Source: Actinomadura bangladeshensis (GTDB taxonomy: Bacteria > Actinomycetota > Actinomycetes > Streptosporangiales > Streptosporangiaceae). From it: a DNA stretch of 64,000 nt. Under the pieces are notes generated by a model that did not search any database, was not told where the DNA came from, and saw only the letters and a program-made list of their open reading frames with translations. The stretch is taken from the NCBI RefSeq assembly GCF_004348335.1, contig NZ_SMJW01000002.1, positions 1 to 64,000 on the forward strand, in the 5' to 3' direction. Shown one piece after another: positions 1 to 9,316 of this stretch; position 1 is the stretch's first letter, and every line of letters begins with the position of its first letter. A program made the translations under genes and the position numbers.

Positions 1-716
1 GCGGGCCGGCTCCGGAGGGGTAGAGCCGATCCGTTTCCAGGAAAGTCTCAGTTGCAGTTCAGGGTATGCCGTGCGTAAGTGAGCCCTATGGCGGAGGCAA
101 ACTCACTGACTCCAGTCTAGGCAGTTACAACATATGCTGCCCGATCGCCGAGAGTTCCGTCGAGGTGCAAACTCGCCCGCCAGATGACGATTTTTCTCCA
201 CTGGCAGGCAGGATGCACCCGCCGGGGCGCCGGGCGGCGCCATGCCCTCCACGGTAGGGCGTCCCGCGCCCGAGCACACGAAGTGCATCGGGACGGAAGT
301 GGGAGCGTACAGCACATCTAAAGATCCTTCCGGCCGCATCCCCGATCGGCGGCCAAAAAGAAACGATCACGGTGAGTGATCAATTCTGGGACCGCTAAGG
401 CGGTTACGGATAGTCCGGAATATCCCCTGTCGCCCCCATCAGGCACCCGTGTCCCGTCCGGTGCCGCGCTCCGACAGCCGGCCGGCCTTTCCGAAGAGGG
501 GCTTGTCAACAGGGCAAATGAGGCGTAGACAGGGTCTACGGACCATGTGTCCGAGCACGGCAGCCGGGCACCCACGCGCGACCAGCCGCGGGAGGCGCGT
601 CGAGACGGGCTTGACCCGATCCGACGGATTCGAGGTGCACGCTTGGTAACCCGGCCTGACGTGACTGGCGACGGCGTCCCTCAGCGGGGCGCCGTTCGCT
701 CGGGGTTCCAGGCGCT
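1..716. other. Stretch without a convincing gene
   Basis: Open frames here are short, overlap on both strands and lack recognisable domains, Shine-Dalgarno sequences or actinobacterial third-position GC bias. I see no tRNA, clear hairpin terminator or mobile-element end. It may be the 3' flank or promoter region of a gene lying to the left of the window. Confidence 0.5.
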
Positions 717-1334
717 TCAGGCGCGGACGTCCAGGCCGAGGGACGTCGCCAGGACGACCGCCTGATACGAGTCGATCATCGCGCCCCTCAGCCCGTTGGC
801 GAACGGGTCCATCGCGGAGAGGTCGGTGCCGCGCAGATCACAGCCGGAGAAGTCCGCCTGGTGCAGTGCCGCGCCCGACAGGTCGACGCCGCGGATCTCC
901 GCCCCCGCGCAGCGCGCACCGGTCAGGTCGGCCTCGCGCATGCGCACGTCCGTGAACGACGCCCGGCGCAGGTCGGCGCCCGGCAGACCCGTGAACGACC
1001 AGTCGCCGCCCTTCACCTTCAGCAGGTCGTACGTGCAGCCGTCGAACATGCTGCCCACGAGCTTGCATCCGGTGAATGTGGCGTCGAAGAACCCGCAGCG
1101 AACGAACGTGCAGTTCAGGAACGCCGCGTCAGTGTGGGTGGACGCATTGAAACGCACCCCGCGGAATGTGCAGTCGGTGAAGACGGCACCGACGCCGCCG
1201 GCCTCGGTCATGTCGACGTCCACGAACAGGACGCTCTCGTGGCTCTCGCCCGTCAGGTCGCGCGAATCCCAGTTCGCCGCCGAGATCGTGGTCTCGGTCG
1301 GGGGCGCAGGACGTCCGTGAATGCGTTCGGCCAT
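717..1334 (-). CDS. Pentapeptide-repeat protein
   Basis: A protein of about 205 residues. The first 30 residues are non-repetitive; from about residue 40 it shows tandem A(D/N)LXX-type pentapeptides, for example FTDCTFRGVRF, FLNCTFVRCGF and LRRASFTDVRMREADLTGA. Such repeats form a right-handed beta-helix, and in some members (Qnr, MfpA) this mimics DNA and protects gyrase. Nothing here demonstrates that role, so the function is open. The frame continues upstream to 1472, but the ATG at 1334 is chosen because the extension lacks repeat character and has a poor composition. It lies 56 bp downstream of the Fic-like gene on the same strand and may be co-transcribed with it. Confidence 0.8.
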   Translation of the reverse strand: MAERIHGRPAPPTETTISAANWDSRDLTGESHESVLFVDVDMTEAGGVGAVFTDCTFRGVRFNASTHTDAAFLNCTFVRCGFFDATFTGCKLVGSMFDGCTYDLLKVKGGDWSFTGLPGADLRRASFTDVRMREADLTGARCAGAEIRGVDLSGAALHQADFSGCDLRGTDLSAMDPFANGLRGAMIDSYQAVVLATSLGLDVRA

Positions 1335-1390
1335 CTGACCAGCATGGCCGCACCCACCGACAGAACGAACGCTCAGCCGCCGATGAATGC

Positions 1391-2182
1391 TCAGCCCCGC
1401 ATAAAGGCTTCGCAGATCGCCTGCGAGTCCCTCGCGGCGGCGGCGATGGCGGACGAGCAGTGCGCGATCCACCGCGCGACGCCCTCGGACGTGCCGGACG
1501 AGTAGTCCCGCAAGGCCGACGCGTACTCGTCCTGCAGTTCCAGGTGCCCGACCTCCGGCGCGACCAGCGACTTGGGGTCGAGCCCACGGGACACCAAGGT
1601 GAGCCGCTGCGCGGCACGCGCGACCAGCCCGTCCCCCCAGCCGAACGGACGCAGCGTCAGCAACTCGCCGTGCACGATGGCCGAGACCACCAGCGCCGGC
1701 GCTTTCGTCGGGGAGGTCAAGAGCCCGCTAAGAGCATCGAGGCGCGCCGCCACCTCGGACGGCGACGGCGGCTCACCAAGGGCGAGGACGTCCTGCGAGA
1801 CGGTGTCGGCCGAGCGCGGACGCCCCAGATCGGCGCCGTCGACCGCGTCCGCCGCCGCGAGGACGTGGAGCCGGGCGAGCGCCTGCCGGGGCGCCTTCCG
1901 CCAGGTCTCCGTCAACGTCCCGAGCTCGGCGGACACGCGCAGCGCGCCCTGCACGACGGGGTCGGACGGGCTGTCGGTGGTCCGGAGTTCCTCCAGCGTG
2001 ACCGACGCGCCGTCCAGGACGGCGGACGCGCGGGCGCCGCGCAACGCGGACTCCGTGGACACCTCGGCACTGCGCCGCCGCAGGATGCGATGGCCGAGCA
2101 GCCGGTCGACGGCTTTGCGCGCGTCGTCCACGGCGCCGTCCACGCCGGGCAGTTTCGCTACATCAGCAAGGGCATCGGTCAC
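1391..2182 (-). CDS. Fic-fold protein with degenerate catalytic motif
   Basis: A GTG-started protein of 263 residues. Residues 165-187 read [21 protein letters not shown], which aligns with the Fic signature HPFxxGNGRxxR and the helix before it. The catalytic His is Arg (R178), Asn is Asp, and the phosphate-binding Arg is Leu. The N-terminal half is helical (residues 1-110), as in Fic proteins with an N-terminal helical domain. Because residues needed for AMP transfer are absent, it is probably a non-catalytic Fic-fold protein or one with altered chemistry. It is divergent from acs with about 240 bp between the starts. Homologues in actinomycete genomes have sometimes been annotated loosely as oxidoreductase; I see no nucleotide-binding fold to support that. 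Confidence 0.65.
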   Translation of the reverse strand: MTDALADVAKLPGVDGAVDDARKAVDRLLGHRILRRRSAEVSTESALRGARASAVLDGASVTLEELRTTDSPSDPVVQGALRVSAELGTLTETWRKAPRQALARLHVLAAADAVDGADLGRPRSADTVSQDVLALGEPPSPSEVAARLDALSGLLTSPTKAPALVVSAIVHGELLTLRPFGWGDGLVARAAQRLTLVSRGLDPKSLVAPEVGHLELQDEYASALRDYSSGTSEGVARWIAHCSSAIAAAARDSQAICEAFMRG

Positions 2183-2279
2183 GGCCCGACCCTATGCGGT
2201 CCGCACGAGCACTCGCGAAACGCCCCGCAGAAGCGTAGAACGGAGGCGGTTCCCGGATAGCGAACCAGGGAAGGCCACT

Positions 2280-2295
2280 CGTGTCGGGGATCACA
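2280..2295. promoter_or_regulatory. Weak Crp-like half-palindrome upstream of acs
   Basis: CGTGT-N6-TCACA matches the Crp consensus TGTGA-N6-TCACA at 8 of 10 positions and lies about 130 bp before the acs start, in the divergent intergenic region. A crp gene lies at 17.5 kb. One perfect half-site is weak evidence. Confidence 0.25.
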
Positions 2296-2426
2296 ACACC
2301 ATCCGGAGCGTGGAGGCCGGTCGAGTTCGTCTTCCACATCAGGGACCCCGGCCTTGTGAAGACCGGGACCTTCCTGGTGAAGTGGGGATACCGGGCGACC
2401 CCGCATCACCTAGCAAGGAGTTCGCG

Positions 2427-4394
2427 TTGAGCCAGAACCAACAGACACTGTCGAACCTTCTGCAGGAGACGCGCCGTTTCGCCCCGCCCGCCGACCTCGC
2501 CGCCGACGCCAACGTGAAGGCCGACGCCTACGAGCAGGCGTCCGCGGACAGCCTCGCCTTCTGGGCGGAGCAGGCGGACCGGCTCACCTGGAGCAAGCGG
2601 TGGGACGACGTCCTCGACTGGAGCAACCCGCCGTTCGCCAAGTGGTACGTGGGCGGCGAGTTGAACGCGGCCTACAACTGCGTCGACCGGCACGTCGAGG
2701 CCGGGCGCGGAGCCAAGGTCGCGTACCACTGGGAGGGCGAGCCCGGCGACAGCCGCACGCTCACTTACGCCGACCTCCAGCGTGAGGTCAACAAGGCCGC
2801 CAACGCCCTGCTCGAACTGGGCGTCCGCAAGGGCGACCGGGTCGCGATCTACCTGCCGATGATCCCCGAGTTGCCGATCTCGATGCTCGCGTGCGCCCGC
2901 ATCGGCGCGACGCACTCAGTGGTGTTCGGCGGCTTCTCGGCCGAGGCCCTCCGGACACGCATCGACGACGCGCAGGCCAAGCTCGTCATCACCGCGGACG
3001 GCGGGTTCCGGCGCGGCAAGCCGTCCGACCTCAAGGGCATCGTGGACGAGGCCGTCGCCCAGACGCCGACGATCGAGCACGTCCTCGTGGTGCGCCGCAC
3101 CGGCGAGGAGGTCGCCGAGCACGACCGCGACCTGTGGTGGCACGACGTCGTCGACCGGCAGAGCGAGGAGCACACCGCCGAGCCCATGGACTCGGAGCAC
3201 CCGCTGTACATCCTGTACACGTCGGGGACGACGGGTAAGCCCAAGGGCATCCTGCACACGACCGGCGGCTACCTGACCCAGTGCGCCTACACGCACTGGG
3301 CCGTGTTCGACCTCAAGCCCGAAACGGACGTCTACTGGTGCTCGGCCGACATCGGCTGGGTGACCGGGCACTCCTACATCGTGTACGGGCCGCTCGCCAA
3401 CGGGTCGACCAGCGTCATCTACGAGGGCACGCCCGACACGCCCAACAAGGGACGCTGGTGGGACATCATCCAGAAGTACAAGGTGTCCATCTTCTACACC
3501 GCGCCCACGGCGATCCGCACGTTCATGAAGTGGGGCGACGACATCCCCGCGCAGTACGACCTGTCGTCCCTGCGCGTGCTCGGGTCCGTCGGCGAGCCGA
3601 TCAACCCCGAGGCCTACATCTGGTACCGCAAGCACATCGGCGCCGACAGGACGCCGGTGGTCGACACGTGGTGGCAGACGGAGACCGGGGCCATCATGAT
3701 CAGCCCGCTGCCCGGCATCACGGACGCGAAGCCGGGCGCGGCGATGCGCCCGCTGCCGGGGATCGGCGCGGACGTCGTGGACGACCAGGGCCGGTCGGTG
3801 CCGAACGGCGGCGGCGGGTTCATGGTGCTCCGCGAGCCGTGGCCGGCCATGCTCCGGACGATCTGGGGCGACGACGAGCGGTACATCAAGACGTACTGGT
3901 CCCGCTTCGACGGCCTCTACTTCGCCGGTGACGGCGCCAAGAAGGACGAGGACGGCGACATCTGGCTGCTCGGCCGCGTGGACGACGTCATGCTCGTGTC
4001 CGGGCACAACATCTCCACCACGGAGGTGGAGTCGGCGCTCGTGTCGCACCCGAAGGTCGCCGAGGCCGCGGTCGTCGGCGCGACCGACCCGGTGACCGGG
4101 CAGGCCATCGTCGCGTTCGTCATCCCGCGCGGCAGCGCCGGCGAGGAGGTCGAGGGCCCGGACTTCGCCAAGGAGCTGCGCGACCACGTCTCCAAGGCGC
4201 TCGGCCCGATCGCCAAGCCCCGGCAGATCATGATGGTGCCGGAGCTGCCGAAGACCCGCTCCGGCAAGATCATGCGCCGGCTGCTGCGGGACGTCGCCGA
4301 GAACCGCAGCATCGGTGACGTCACGACGCTGGCCGACAGCACGGTCATGGACCTGATCGCCGAGAAGCTCCCGGCCGCCAAGTCCGACGACTGA
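2427..4394 (+). CDS. acs: Acetyl-CoA synthetase
   Basis: AMP-forming acetate-CoA ligase: acetate + ATP + CoA gives acetyl-CoA + AMP + PPi, in the cytoplasm. It has 655 residues, the usual length for Acs. Seen: the adenylate-forming P-loop SGTTGKPKG near residue 265, the WWQTETG motif, and the C-terminal [11 protein letters not shown] motif with the catalytic lysine at residue 614, the lysine inactivated by acetylation in characterised Acs enzymes. The frame is open back to 1572, but the TTG at 2427 follows an AAGGAG ribosome site at 2415-2420 and gives an N-terminus typical of Acs. A strong hairpin follows the stop. Orthologous to M. tuberculosis Rv3667 by gene order. Confidence 0.95.
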   Translation: MSQNQQTLSNLLQETRRFAPPADLAADANVKADAYEQASADSLAFWAEQADRLTWSKRWDDVLDWSNPPFAKWYVGGELNAAYNCVDRHVEAGRGAKVAYHWEGEPGDSRTLTYADLQREVNKAANALLELGVRKGDRVAIYLPMIPELPISMLACARIGATHSVVFGGFSAEALRTRIDDAQAKLVITADGGFRRGKPSDLKGIVDEAVAQTPTIEHVLVVRRTGEEVAEHDRDLWWHDVVDRQSEEHTAEPMDSEHPLYILYTSGTTGKPKGILHTTGGYLTQCAYTHWAVFDLKPETDVYWCSADIGWVTGHSYIVYGPLANGSTSVIYEGTPDTPNKGRWWDIIQKYKVSIFYTAPTAIRTFMKWGDDIPAQYDLSSLRVLGSVGEPINPEAYIWYRKHIGADRTPVVDTWWQTETGAIMISPLPGITDAKPGAAMRPLPGIGADVVDDQGRSVPNGGGGFMVLREPWPAMLRTIWGDDERYIKTYWSRFDGLYFAGDGAKKDEDGDIWLLGRVDDVMLVSGHNISTTEVESALVSHPKVAEAAVVGATDPVTGQAIVAFVIPRGSAGEEVEGPDFAKELRDHVSKALGPIAKPRQIMMVPELPKTRSGKIMRRLLRDVAENRSIGDVTTLADSTVMDLIAEKLPAAKSDD

Positions 4395-4432
4395 CCGACC
4401 CACAGGAACGGCACACGAGAAAGACCCGACGA

Positions 4433-4467
4433 GAACGGCCCGCGCCCCCCGGGGACGCGGGCCGTTC
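4433..4467 (+). terminator. Hairpin terminator after acs
   Basis: A perfect 12-bp stem (4433-4444 with 4456-4467) around an 11-nt GC-rich loop, 39 bp after the acs stop. There is no strong T-run, as is usual for actinobacterial terminators. Confidence 0.7.
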
Positions 4468-4704
4468 CCGTTCCCTCGGCGGGCAGTCCACGAGCAGGCA
4501 CGGGCGTCCACGGGCAGGCACGGGGAGGCGGTCCGGCGAGCGCAGCGGCCGAGTCCGGCGAGGTCGGCGGCCGCAGCGGCGCACCCTGCGTCAACTACAG
4601 TGGAAGGCGGTGCGCCGGGAAGTCTGGTCGGCAGGGACGTCCCGTAATGGTGCGGGCCGGTCCTTTGAAAGGAGATCCGTCCGCCGCTTTCCCGGGAGTT
4701 CCGC

Positions 4705-5943
4705 ATGGCGCGCCCCACTGTGAGGCGCCGCGTCGCCGCGACGTGGCCGTTCCGTCCGACCGTCCGCTACGGCCAGCAGGTCGCCAGTGCACTGCGCATG
4801 GAGACCATCGGCGGCGTCGTGATGCTGCTGGCCGCGGTCGCCGCGCTGATCTGGGCCAACACTCCGTGGGCGGACGCCTATGAGCGCGTCCAGACGTTCG
4901 AGATCAGTCCGCATTGGTTGCATCTGGGGCATATGGACGTCCAGCACTGGGCGTCGAGCGGGCTGCTGGCGGTGTTCTTCTTCATCGCCGGGCTGGAGCT
5001 GCGCGAGGAACTGACGCACGGCGAGCTGCGCAATCCACGTGACGCGGCGCTGCCCGTCATAGCGGCCGCCGCCGGCGTGGCGGTACCCGCCCTCGTCTTC
5101 GTCATCGTGACCGCAGGGGAGCCGGGCGCACTGCGGGGCTGGGCCGTGCCCACGGCGACGGACATCGCGTTCGCGCTGGCCGTCCTGGCAGTAACGTTCA
5201 CCTCATGCCCGGCTCCGCTGCGCGCGTTCCTGCTGACGCTCGCCGTGGTGGACGACATGATCGCCATCACCATCATCGCGCTCTTCTACAGCGAGACCGT
5301 GCACTGGACGTTCTTCGGCCTCTCCGCGCTCCTCGTCGCTGTGTACGGGGCGCTGCAGTACAAGAGCGTCCGCTCGCCGTGGCTGTACGTGCCCATCGCC
5401 CTCCTGGCCTGGTACTTCCTCCAGCGGAGCGGGATCCACGCGACGGTCGCCGCCGTGGCGCTCGGGATGCTCACGAGCCCCAGGGAGACCCCGGACGGAC
5501 GGCCCACGAACGCCGAGCGCGCCGACCACTTCCTGCGGCCGTTCTCGGCGGGCGTGTGCGTGCCGGTCTTCGCGTTCCTGTCGGCGGGCGTCGGCCTCGG
5601 CATGGCCGAACTGGGCGCCGTGTTCACCGACCGGGTGGCCCTCGGAGTGATCGCCGGGCTGGTGATCGGTAAGTTCGTGGGGGTCTTCGGCGGCGCCTGG
5701 GCGGCGGTACGGCTCGGCCTGGCGACGCTCGGGGAGGACCTGCACTGGCATGAGATCGCGGGCGTCGCGCTCCTCGCCGGGGTGGGTTTCACCGTTTCGC
5801 TGCTGATCGGCGGTTTGGCCTATACCGACCCGTCACAATTCGAGAGAGTGACCACTGCGGTCCTGATCGCGAGCGTTCTCGCCTCGGCGGCCGCGGCGGT
5901 CGTCTTCCGGAGAAGGGTGCGTGTGCGCGCGCGCCCGCACTAA
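4705..5943 (+). CDS. nhaA: Na+/H+ antiporter NhaA
   Basis: An integral membrane protein of 412 residues exchanging cytoplasmic Na+ for external H+, controlling pH and salt tolerance. Seen: about a dozen hydrophobic segments, the TATDIAFALAVL segment with Asp153 (E. coli Asp133) and the paired aspartates of LAVVDDMIAI at 183-184 (E. coli Asp163/164), the ion-binding centre. The N-terminal tail of about 35 residues before the first helix and the basic C-terminus are longer than in E. coli. ATG 4705 has GGGAG six bases upstream. A stronger AAAGGAG at about 4667 has no suitable start behind it. A small membrane protein gene starts 13 bp downstream. Confidence 0.93.
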   Translation: MARPTVRRRVAATWPFRPTVRYGQQVASALRMETIGGVVMLLAAVAALIWANTPWADAYERVQTFEISPHWLHLGHMDVQHWASSGLLAVFFFIAGLELREELTHGELRNPRDAALPVIAAAAGVAVPALVFVIVTAGEPGALRGWAVPTATDIAFALAVLAVTFTSCPAPLRAFLLTLAVVDDMIAITIIALFYSETVHWTFFGLSALLVAVYGALQYKSVRSPWLYVPIALLAWYFLQRSGIHATVAAVALGMLTSPRETPDGRPTNAERADHFLRPFSAGVCVPVFAFLSAGVGLGMAELGAVFTDRVALGVIAGLVIGKFVGVFGGAWAAVRLGLATLGEDLHWHEIAGVALLAGVGFTVSLLIGGLAYTDPSQFERVTTAVLIASVLASAAAAVVFRRRVRVRARPH

Positions 5944-5956
5944 GGAGTAAAGCGAT

Positions 5957-6415
5957 ATGTCCGAGGCACTACCGGGCGAGCGCATCGAGGACAAGTCCGT
6001 CGGCGAGTTGGTCGCGCTGGCGTCCGGCAGCATCTCCGACCTGGTCAGGGCCGAGCTGACCCTGGCCAAGATGGAGCTGAAGGCCGACGCCAAGAAGGCG
6101 GCGCTCAGCAGCATGATGCTCACCATCGCCGCGGTGATGGGCGGGCTGATCGTCATCCTGCTGTCCATCGCGTTCGCGCTGGGGCTCACCGCGCTCGGCA
6201 TCTGGTCGTGGGCGGCGTTCCTGATCGTCGCGGGCGTCTACGCGGTGCTCGCCGTCCTCCTGATGTGGCTCGCGAAGAAGATCGTCAAGCGGATCGAGGG
6301 CGCCAAGCGGACCCGCAAGACGCTGAAGGACGACTTCACCGCCCTGCGGCGCCGCGGCGACGCGAAGGCGATCGACGCCGAGGGCGGCCCCCGCAAGACC
6401 GAGCTGACGGACTGA
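5957..6415 (+). CDS. Phage-holin-superfamily-6 / DUF1469 membrane protein
   Basis: 152 residues. A helical charged N-terminal segment rich in Lys, Glu and Ala (residues 1-50) is followed by two adjacent hydrophobic segments (about 52-75 and 82-108) and a basic C-terminal tail, the layout of the Phage_holin_3_6 (DUF1469, YqjE-like) family. These are chromosomal membrane proteins and not true holins; no activity is established. A Shine-Dalgarno-like AAGGAG precedes the ATG. It follows nhaA by 13 bp and precedes the hydrolase gene by 8 bp, so the three are likely one operon. The same position in M. tuberculosis (Rv3669) also encodes a small membrane protein. Confidence 0.85.
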   Translation: MSEALPGERIEDKSVGELVALASGSISDLVRAELTLAKMELKADAKKAALSSMMLTIAAVMGGLIVILLSIAFALGLTALGIWSWAAFLIVAGVYAVLAVLLMWLAKKIVKRIEGAKRTRKTLKDDFTALRRRGDAKAIDAEGGPRKTELTD

Positions 6416-6423
6416 CCCACGCC

Positions 6424-7347
6424 ATGTCCGGGCACGACGGGTCGCTGATCGAGGTCGACGGGCCGTGGACCCACCGGCAGGTCAGCGCCGGCGGGACGCG
6501 CTTCCACGTCGCCGAGGCCGGCGAGGGGCCGCTCGTCCTGCTGCTGCACGGCTTCCCCGGGTTCTGGTGGTCGTGGCACGACCAGCTGGTGTCGCTGCCC
6601 GCGGCCGGCTACCGGGCGGCGGCCGTCGACCTGCGCGGGTACGGCGGCAGCGACAAGCCGCCGCGCGGCTACGACCTGGTCACGCTGGCCGGGGACGCCG
6701 CCGGGCTGGTCCGCGCGCTCGGCGAGGCGAACGCGATCGTCGTCGGGCACGACTGGGGCGGGCTGCTCGCCTGGACGACGGCCGTCTACCACCCGAAGAT
6801 CGTCCAGCGGCTGGCGGTGGTGAGCGCCCCGCATCCGCTGCGGCTGCGGCAGGCCATCGCCGGCGACCCGCGCGGCCAGGGGTGGGCGGCGCGGCACACG
6901 TTCGGCTTCCAGGTGCCGCTGTGGCCCGAACGGTGGCTCGTCCGCGACGACGCCGCGCTGGTGGGCAGGCTCCTGCACGACTGGTCCGGGCCGGGCTGGC
7001 CGGACGCGCGCACAGAGCAGCTCCTACGGAAGGCCGTGCAGATCCCTGGGGCGGCCCACAGCGCGCTGGAGTACCACCGCTGGTTGATCCGGTCGCAGGC
7101 CCGTCCGGACGGCATCCGCTACGCGCACCGTATGCGCGTCCCCATCCAGGCGCCCACGCTCCAGTTGCACGGTGCGCTCGACACGTGCACCCTTCCGGCG
7201 AGTGCCCAGGGCTCCGGCCGCTACGTGTCGGCCCCTTACCGCTGGAAGCTCATCGAGGGCGCGGGTCATTTCCCGCATCAGGAACGCCCGCGCGCGTTCG
7301 ACGCGCAACTCCTCGGCTGGCTCGCCGACCCCGAGCCCGACCGCTGA
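6424..7347 (+). CDS. Alpha/beta hydrolase, epoxide-hydrolase-like
   Basis: 307 residues. The oxyanion HGFPGFWWSW motif, the nucleophile motif GHDWGG with Asp110, and GAGHFPHQE with His282 near the C-terminus are the signature of epoxide hydrolases and haloalkane dehalogenases. An Asp nucleophile followed by Trp and a tryptophan-rich HGFPGFWWSW favours epoxide hydrolase. M. tuberculosis has ephE (Rv3670) at the equivalent position, between the membrane protein and marP, which supports orthology. The substrate is unknown. ATG 6424 is chosen 8 bp after the previous stop, although the frame extends upstream inside that gene. Confidence 0.87.
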   Translation: MSGHDGSLIEVDGPWTHRQVSAGGTRFHVAEAGEGPLVLLLHGFPGFWWSWHDQLVSLPAAGYRAAAVDLRGYGGSDKPPRGYDLVTLAGDAAGLVRALGEANAIVVGHDWGGLLAWTTAVYHPKIVQRLAVVSAPHPLRLRQAIAGDPRGQGWAARHTFGFQVPLWPERWLVRDDAALVGRLLHDWSGPGWPDARTEQLLRKAVQIPGAAHSALEYHRWLIRSQARPDGIRYAHRMRVPIQAPTLQLHGALDTCTLPASAQGSGRYVSAPYRWKLIEGAGHFPHQERPRAFDAQLLGWLADPEPDR

Positions 7348-7421
7348 CCCGGCACCTGACCGCTGGCCCCCGACCGCCGACCCGGAGTTCGGCCGACGCA
7401 ACCCGGGCGTACGGTGGAGCC

Positions 7422-7871
7422 ATGCGGGATCGGGACGAGTCTGGACGCCCACGCAACGCACGCCCACGGGACGCCTACGGACGTCCGCTGCCCCACGGCG
7501 CCACCGGCATACCCACCATGCCGGACGACCTCGACATGCCTCCCGGTGAGGCACTGCAAGAGGCACAGAAGCTCCTGGACGCAGACCGCCCCTTCCATGC
7601 CCACGAGGTACTGGAGGCGGTGTGGAAATCGTCCCCGGAGCCTGAACGAGAACTCTGGCGTGGCCTCGCCCAGGTCGCCGTGGGGATCACCCATCTCCGC
7701 CGGGGAAACGCACACGGCGCTGAGGCGCTTCTAAGCCGCGCCGCCGAACGTCTCGTCCCGTACGAAACAGGTGCTCCACACGGCATCGACGTACGCGGAG
7801 TCGTCCAACGCGCCCGTGACCTGGCCGCAAGCCCCGAGAACGGCCCCGTGACCCTTCAGCTCACGCTCTAG
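7422..7871 (+). CDS. DUF309-family protein
   Basis: 149 residues. The segment HAHEVLEAVWKSSPEPERELWRG carries the HxHExLExxW motif of DUF309, a small all-helical family of unknown function. The N-terminal 45 residues are arginine- and proline-rich and may be disordered. The frame is open far upstream in the antisense-like reading of the hydrolase gene; ATG 7422 with GGTGGAG eight bases upstream is the natural start. It converges with marP, 58 bp away. The gene is absent at this place in M. tuberculosis. Confidence 0.82.
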   Translation: MRDRDESGRPRNARPRDAYGRPLPHGATGIPTMPDDLDMPPGEALQEAQKLLDADRPFHAHEVLEAVWKSSPEPERELWRGLAQVAVGITHLRRGNAHGAEALLSRAAERLVPYETGAPHGIDVRGVVQRARDLAASPENGPVTLQLTL

Positions 7872-7929
7872 CCCATCTCGGCCGCGGGCAGCCTTCCAGC
7901 TCGTGGTGTGGCACCGTCCGGCGGACCGG

Positions 7930-9126
7930 CTAGTCGGAGCAGCTCTGCGTGGAGACGGGGGTCGTGGCCTGGGCGCCCGCGCGCGCGTCGGGAGCGACCT
8001 CTTCGGCGGTGAGCGCGTAGCCGGTGGACGGCGTGTCGAGCGCCGCCGCGAAGATGACGCCGTAGACGCGCCCGTCCGTGGACAGCAGCGGCCCGCCCGA
8101 GTTGCCCGGCTCGACCCTGCCGCGGATGGCGTAGATCTCCCGGCTGACCTGCCCGGAGTGGTAGATGTCCGGGCCGCGCGCCGTCTGCCGGGCGCGGATC
8201 CGGGCGGCGCCCGCCGTGAACGGCTGGTTCTTCGGGAACCCGGCGATGATCGCGTCGTCGCGGACGCGGGCCTCCGTGGCGAACTCCAGCGTCGGCGCCC
8301 GCAGCCCCGGCACGTACAGCACGGCGACGTCGCGCTTGGGGTCGTACAGGACGACCCGCCCGCGGTTGCTGTCGCCGTTGATGGTCGACACCTTGGACGC
8401 CCCGCGCGCACCGGCGACGACGTGCGCGTTGGTCATGATGTGCTGCGGCGCGAACACGAACCCGGTGCCCTCGATGCGGCGCTGGCACTGCGGCGCCGTG
8501 CTGACGACCTTCACGATGCTGTTCTTGGCGGCCTTCAGGCCCCTGGTGCTCAGCACCGACTCGTCCGGCGGCGGCACCTGCACCACCGACTCGCCGCCGA
8601 GGCCGTTGAACACCTGCGGGAACTCGCTGCTCTTCACGAACCCCTGGAACGAGGTGAACCACGTCTGCGCCTGCTGCGGCATCACGTCGTTGATGCCGTT
8701 GATGATCGAGGAGCCCTTGACCTGCGTCCGGACGGGCTTGAACTCGGAGTTGGCGACCAGGCTGCCGAAGAACCACGCGACGATCAGCAGCGACAGCGCG
8801 CTGACGAACGTGCCGCCGACCGCGTCCGCGGTGCGCGCGTTCATGCCGGTCACCCGGTTGCGCAGGACGGCGCCGACGGACGAGGCGATCAGCTGCCCGA
8901 GGGTGGCGGCGAGGAACGCGATCACGATGGCGAGCAGCGCCTGCTGCGCGGCCCCGTCCACCGCCGCCTCGGCGATCGGCGGGGCGATCAGCACGCCGAC
9001 GACGCCGCCGCCGACGAAGCCCGCGAAGCTGAGCAGGCTCACGATGAAGCCCTGCCGGTAGCCCGAGACTCCGAACAGCACGACGAGCACGAGCAGGATG
9101 AGGTCGAGAACGTGGTCGTGCAGCAC
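7930..9126 (-). CDS. marP: Membrane serine protease MarP
   Basis: 398 residues. The N-terminal third is a CvpA-like domain with four hydrophobic segments (residues about 5-160), followed by a periplasmic trypsin-like protease. The catalytic triad is His235 (TNAHVVAG), Asp266 (RDVAVLYV) and Ser343 (GNSGGPLL). Cys214 and Cys396 fit the disulfide pair described for M. tuberculosis MarP (Rv3671c), whose triad and length are almost superimposable. MarP supports acid and oxidative-stress resistance by processing cell-wall hydrolases; transfer of that role here is inference. It is the last gene of a leftward nth-NUDIX-marP group, with 190 bp between the NUDIX stop and its start. Confidence 0.92.
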   Translation of the reverse strand: MLHDHVLDLILLVLVVLFGVSGYRQGFIVSLLSFAGFVGGGVVGVLIAPPIAEAAVDGAAQQALLAIVIAFLAATLGQLIASSVGAVLRNRVTGMNARTADAVGGTFVSALSLLIVAWFFGSLVANSEFKPVRTQVKGSSIINGINDVMPQQAQTWFTSFQGFVKSSEFPQVFNGLGGESVVQVPPPDESVLSTRGLKAAKNSIVKVVSTAPQCQRRIEGTGFVFAPQHIMTNAHVVAGARGASKVSTINGDSNRGRVVLYDPKRDVAVLYVPGLRAPTLEFATEARVRDDAIIAGFPKNQPFTAGAARIRARQTARGPDIYHSGQVSREIYAIRGRVEPGNSGGPLLSTDGRVYGVIFAAALDTPSTGYALTAEEVAPDARAGAQATTPVSTQSCSD

Positions 9127-9316
9127 CGCTTCACCGTATAGGGCCGGGCTGCCGGTTCACGTCCCCTCGATGTACCAGATTCGGGTGCGGCGGGTAGCCG
9201 TCCGGGGTGACACGCGGGCGTGACCAGGGCCGTACCCTCCGGAAACGCCGCCCTGACCTGCGGATCATGCGCGCCGCGAGCCAGAGGTACCGGTTTGGTC
9301 GCAGTCGAGGTGATTC

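Noticed and set aside
2916-4718. 600-codon minus-strand frame opposite acs
   Set aside because: Shadow of acs caused by high GC; residues are Arg/Val/Gly-rich with no domain, and acs is certain.
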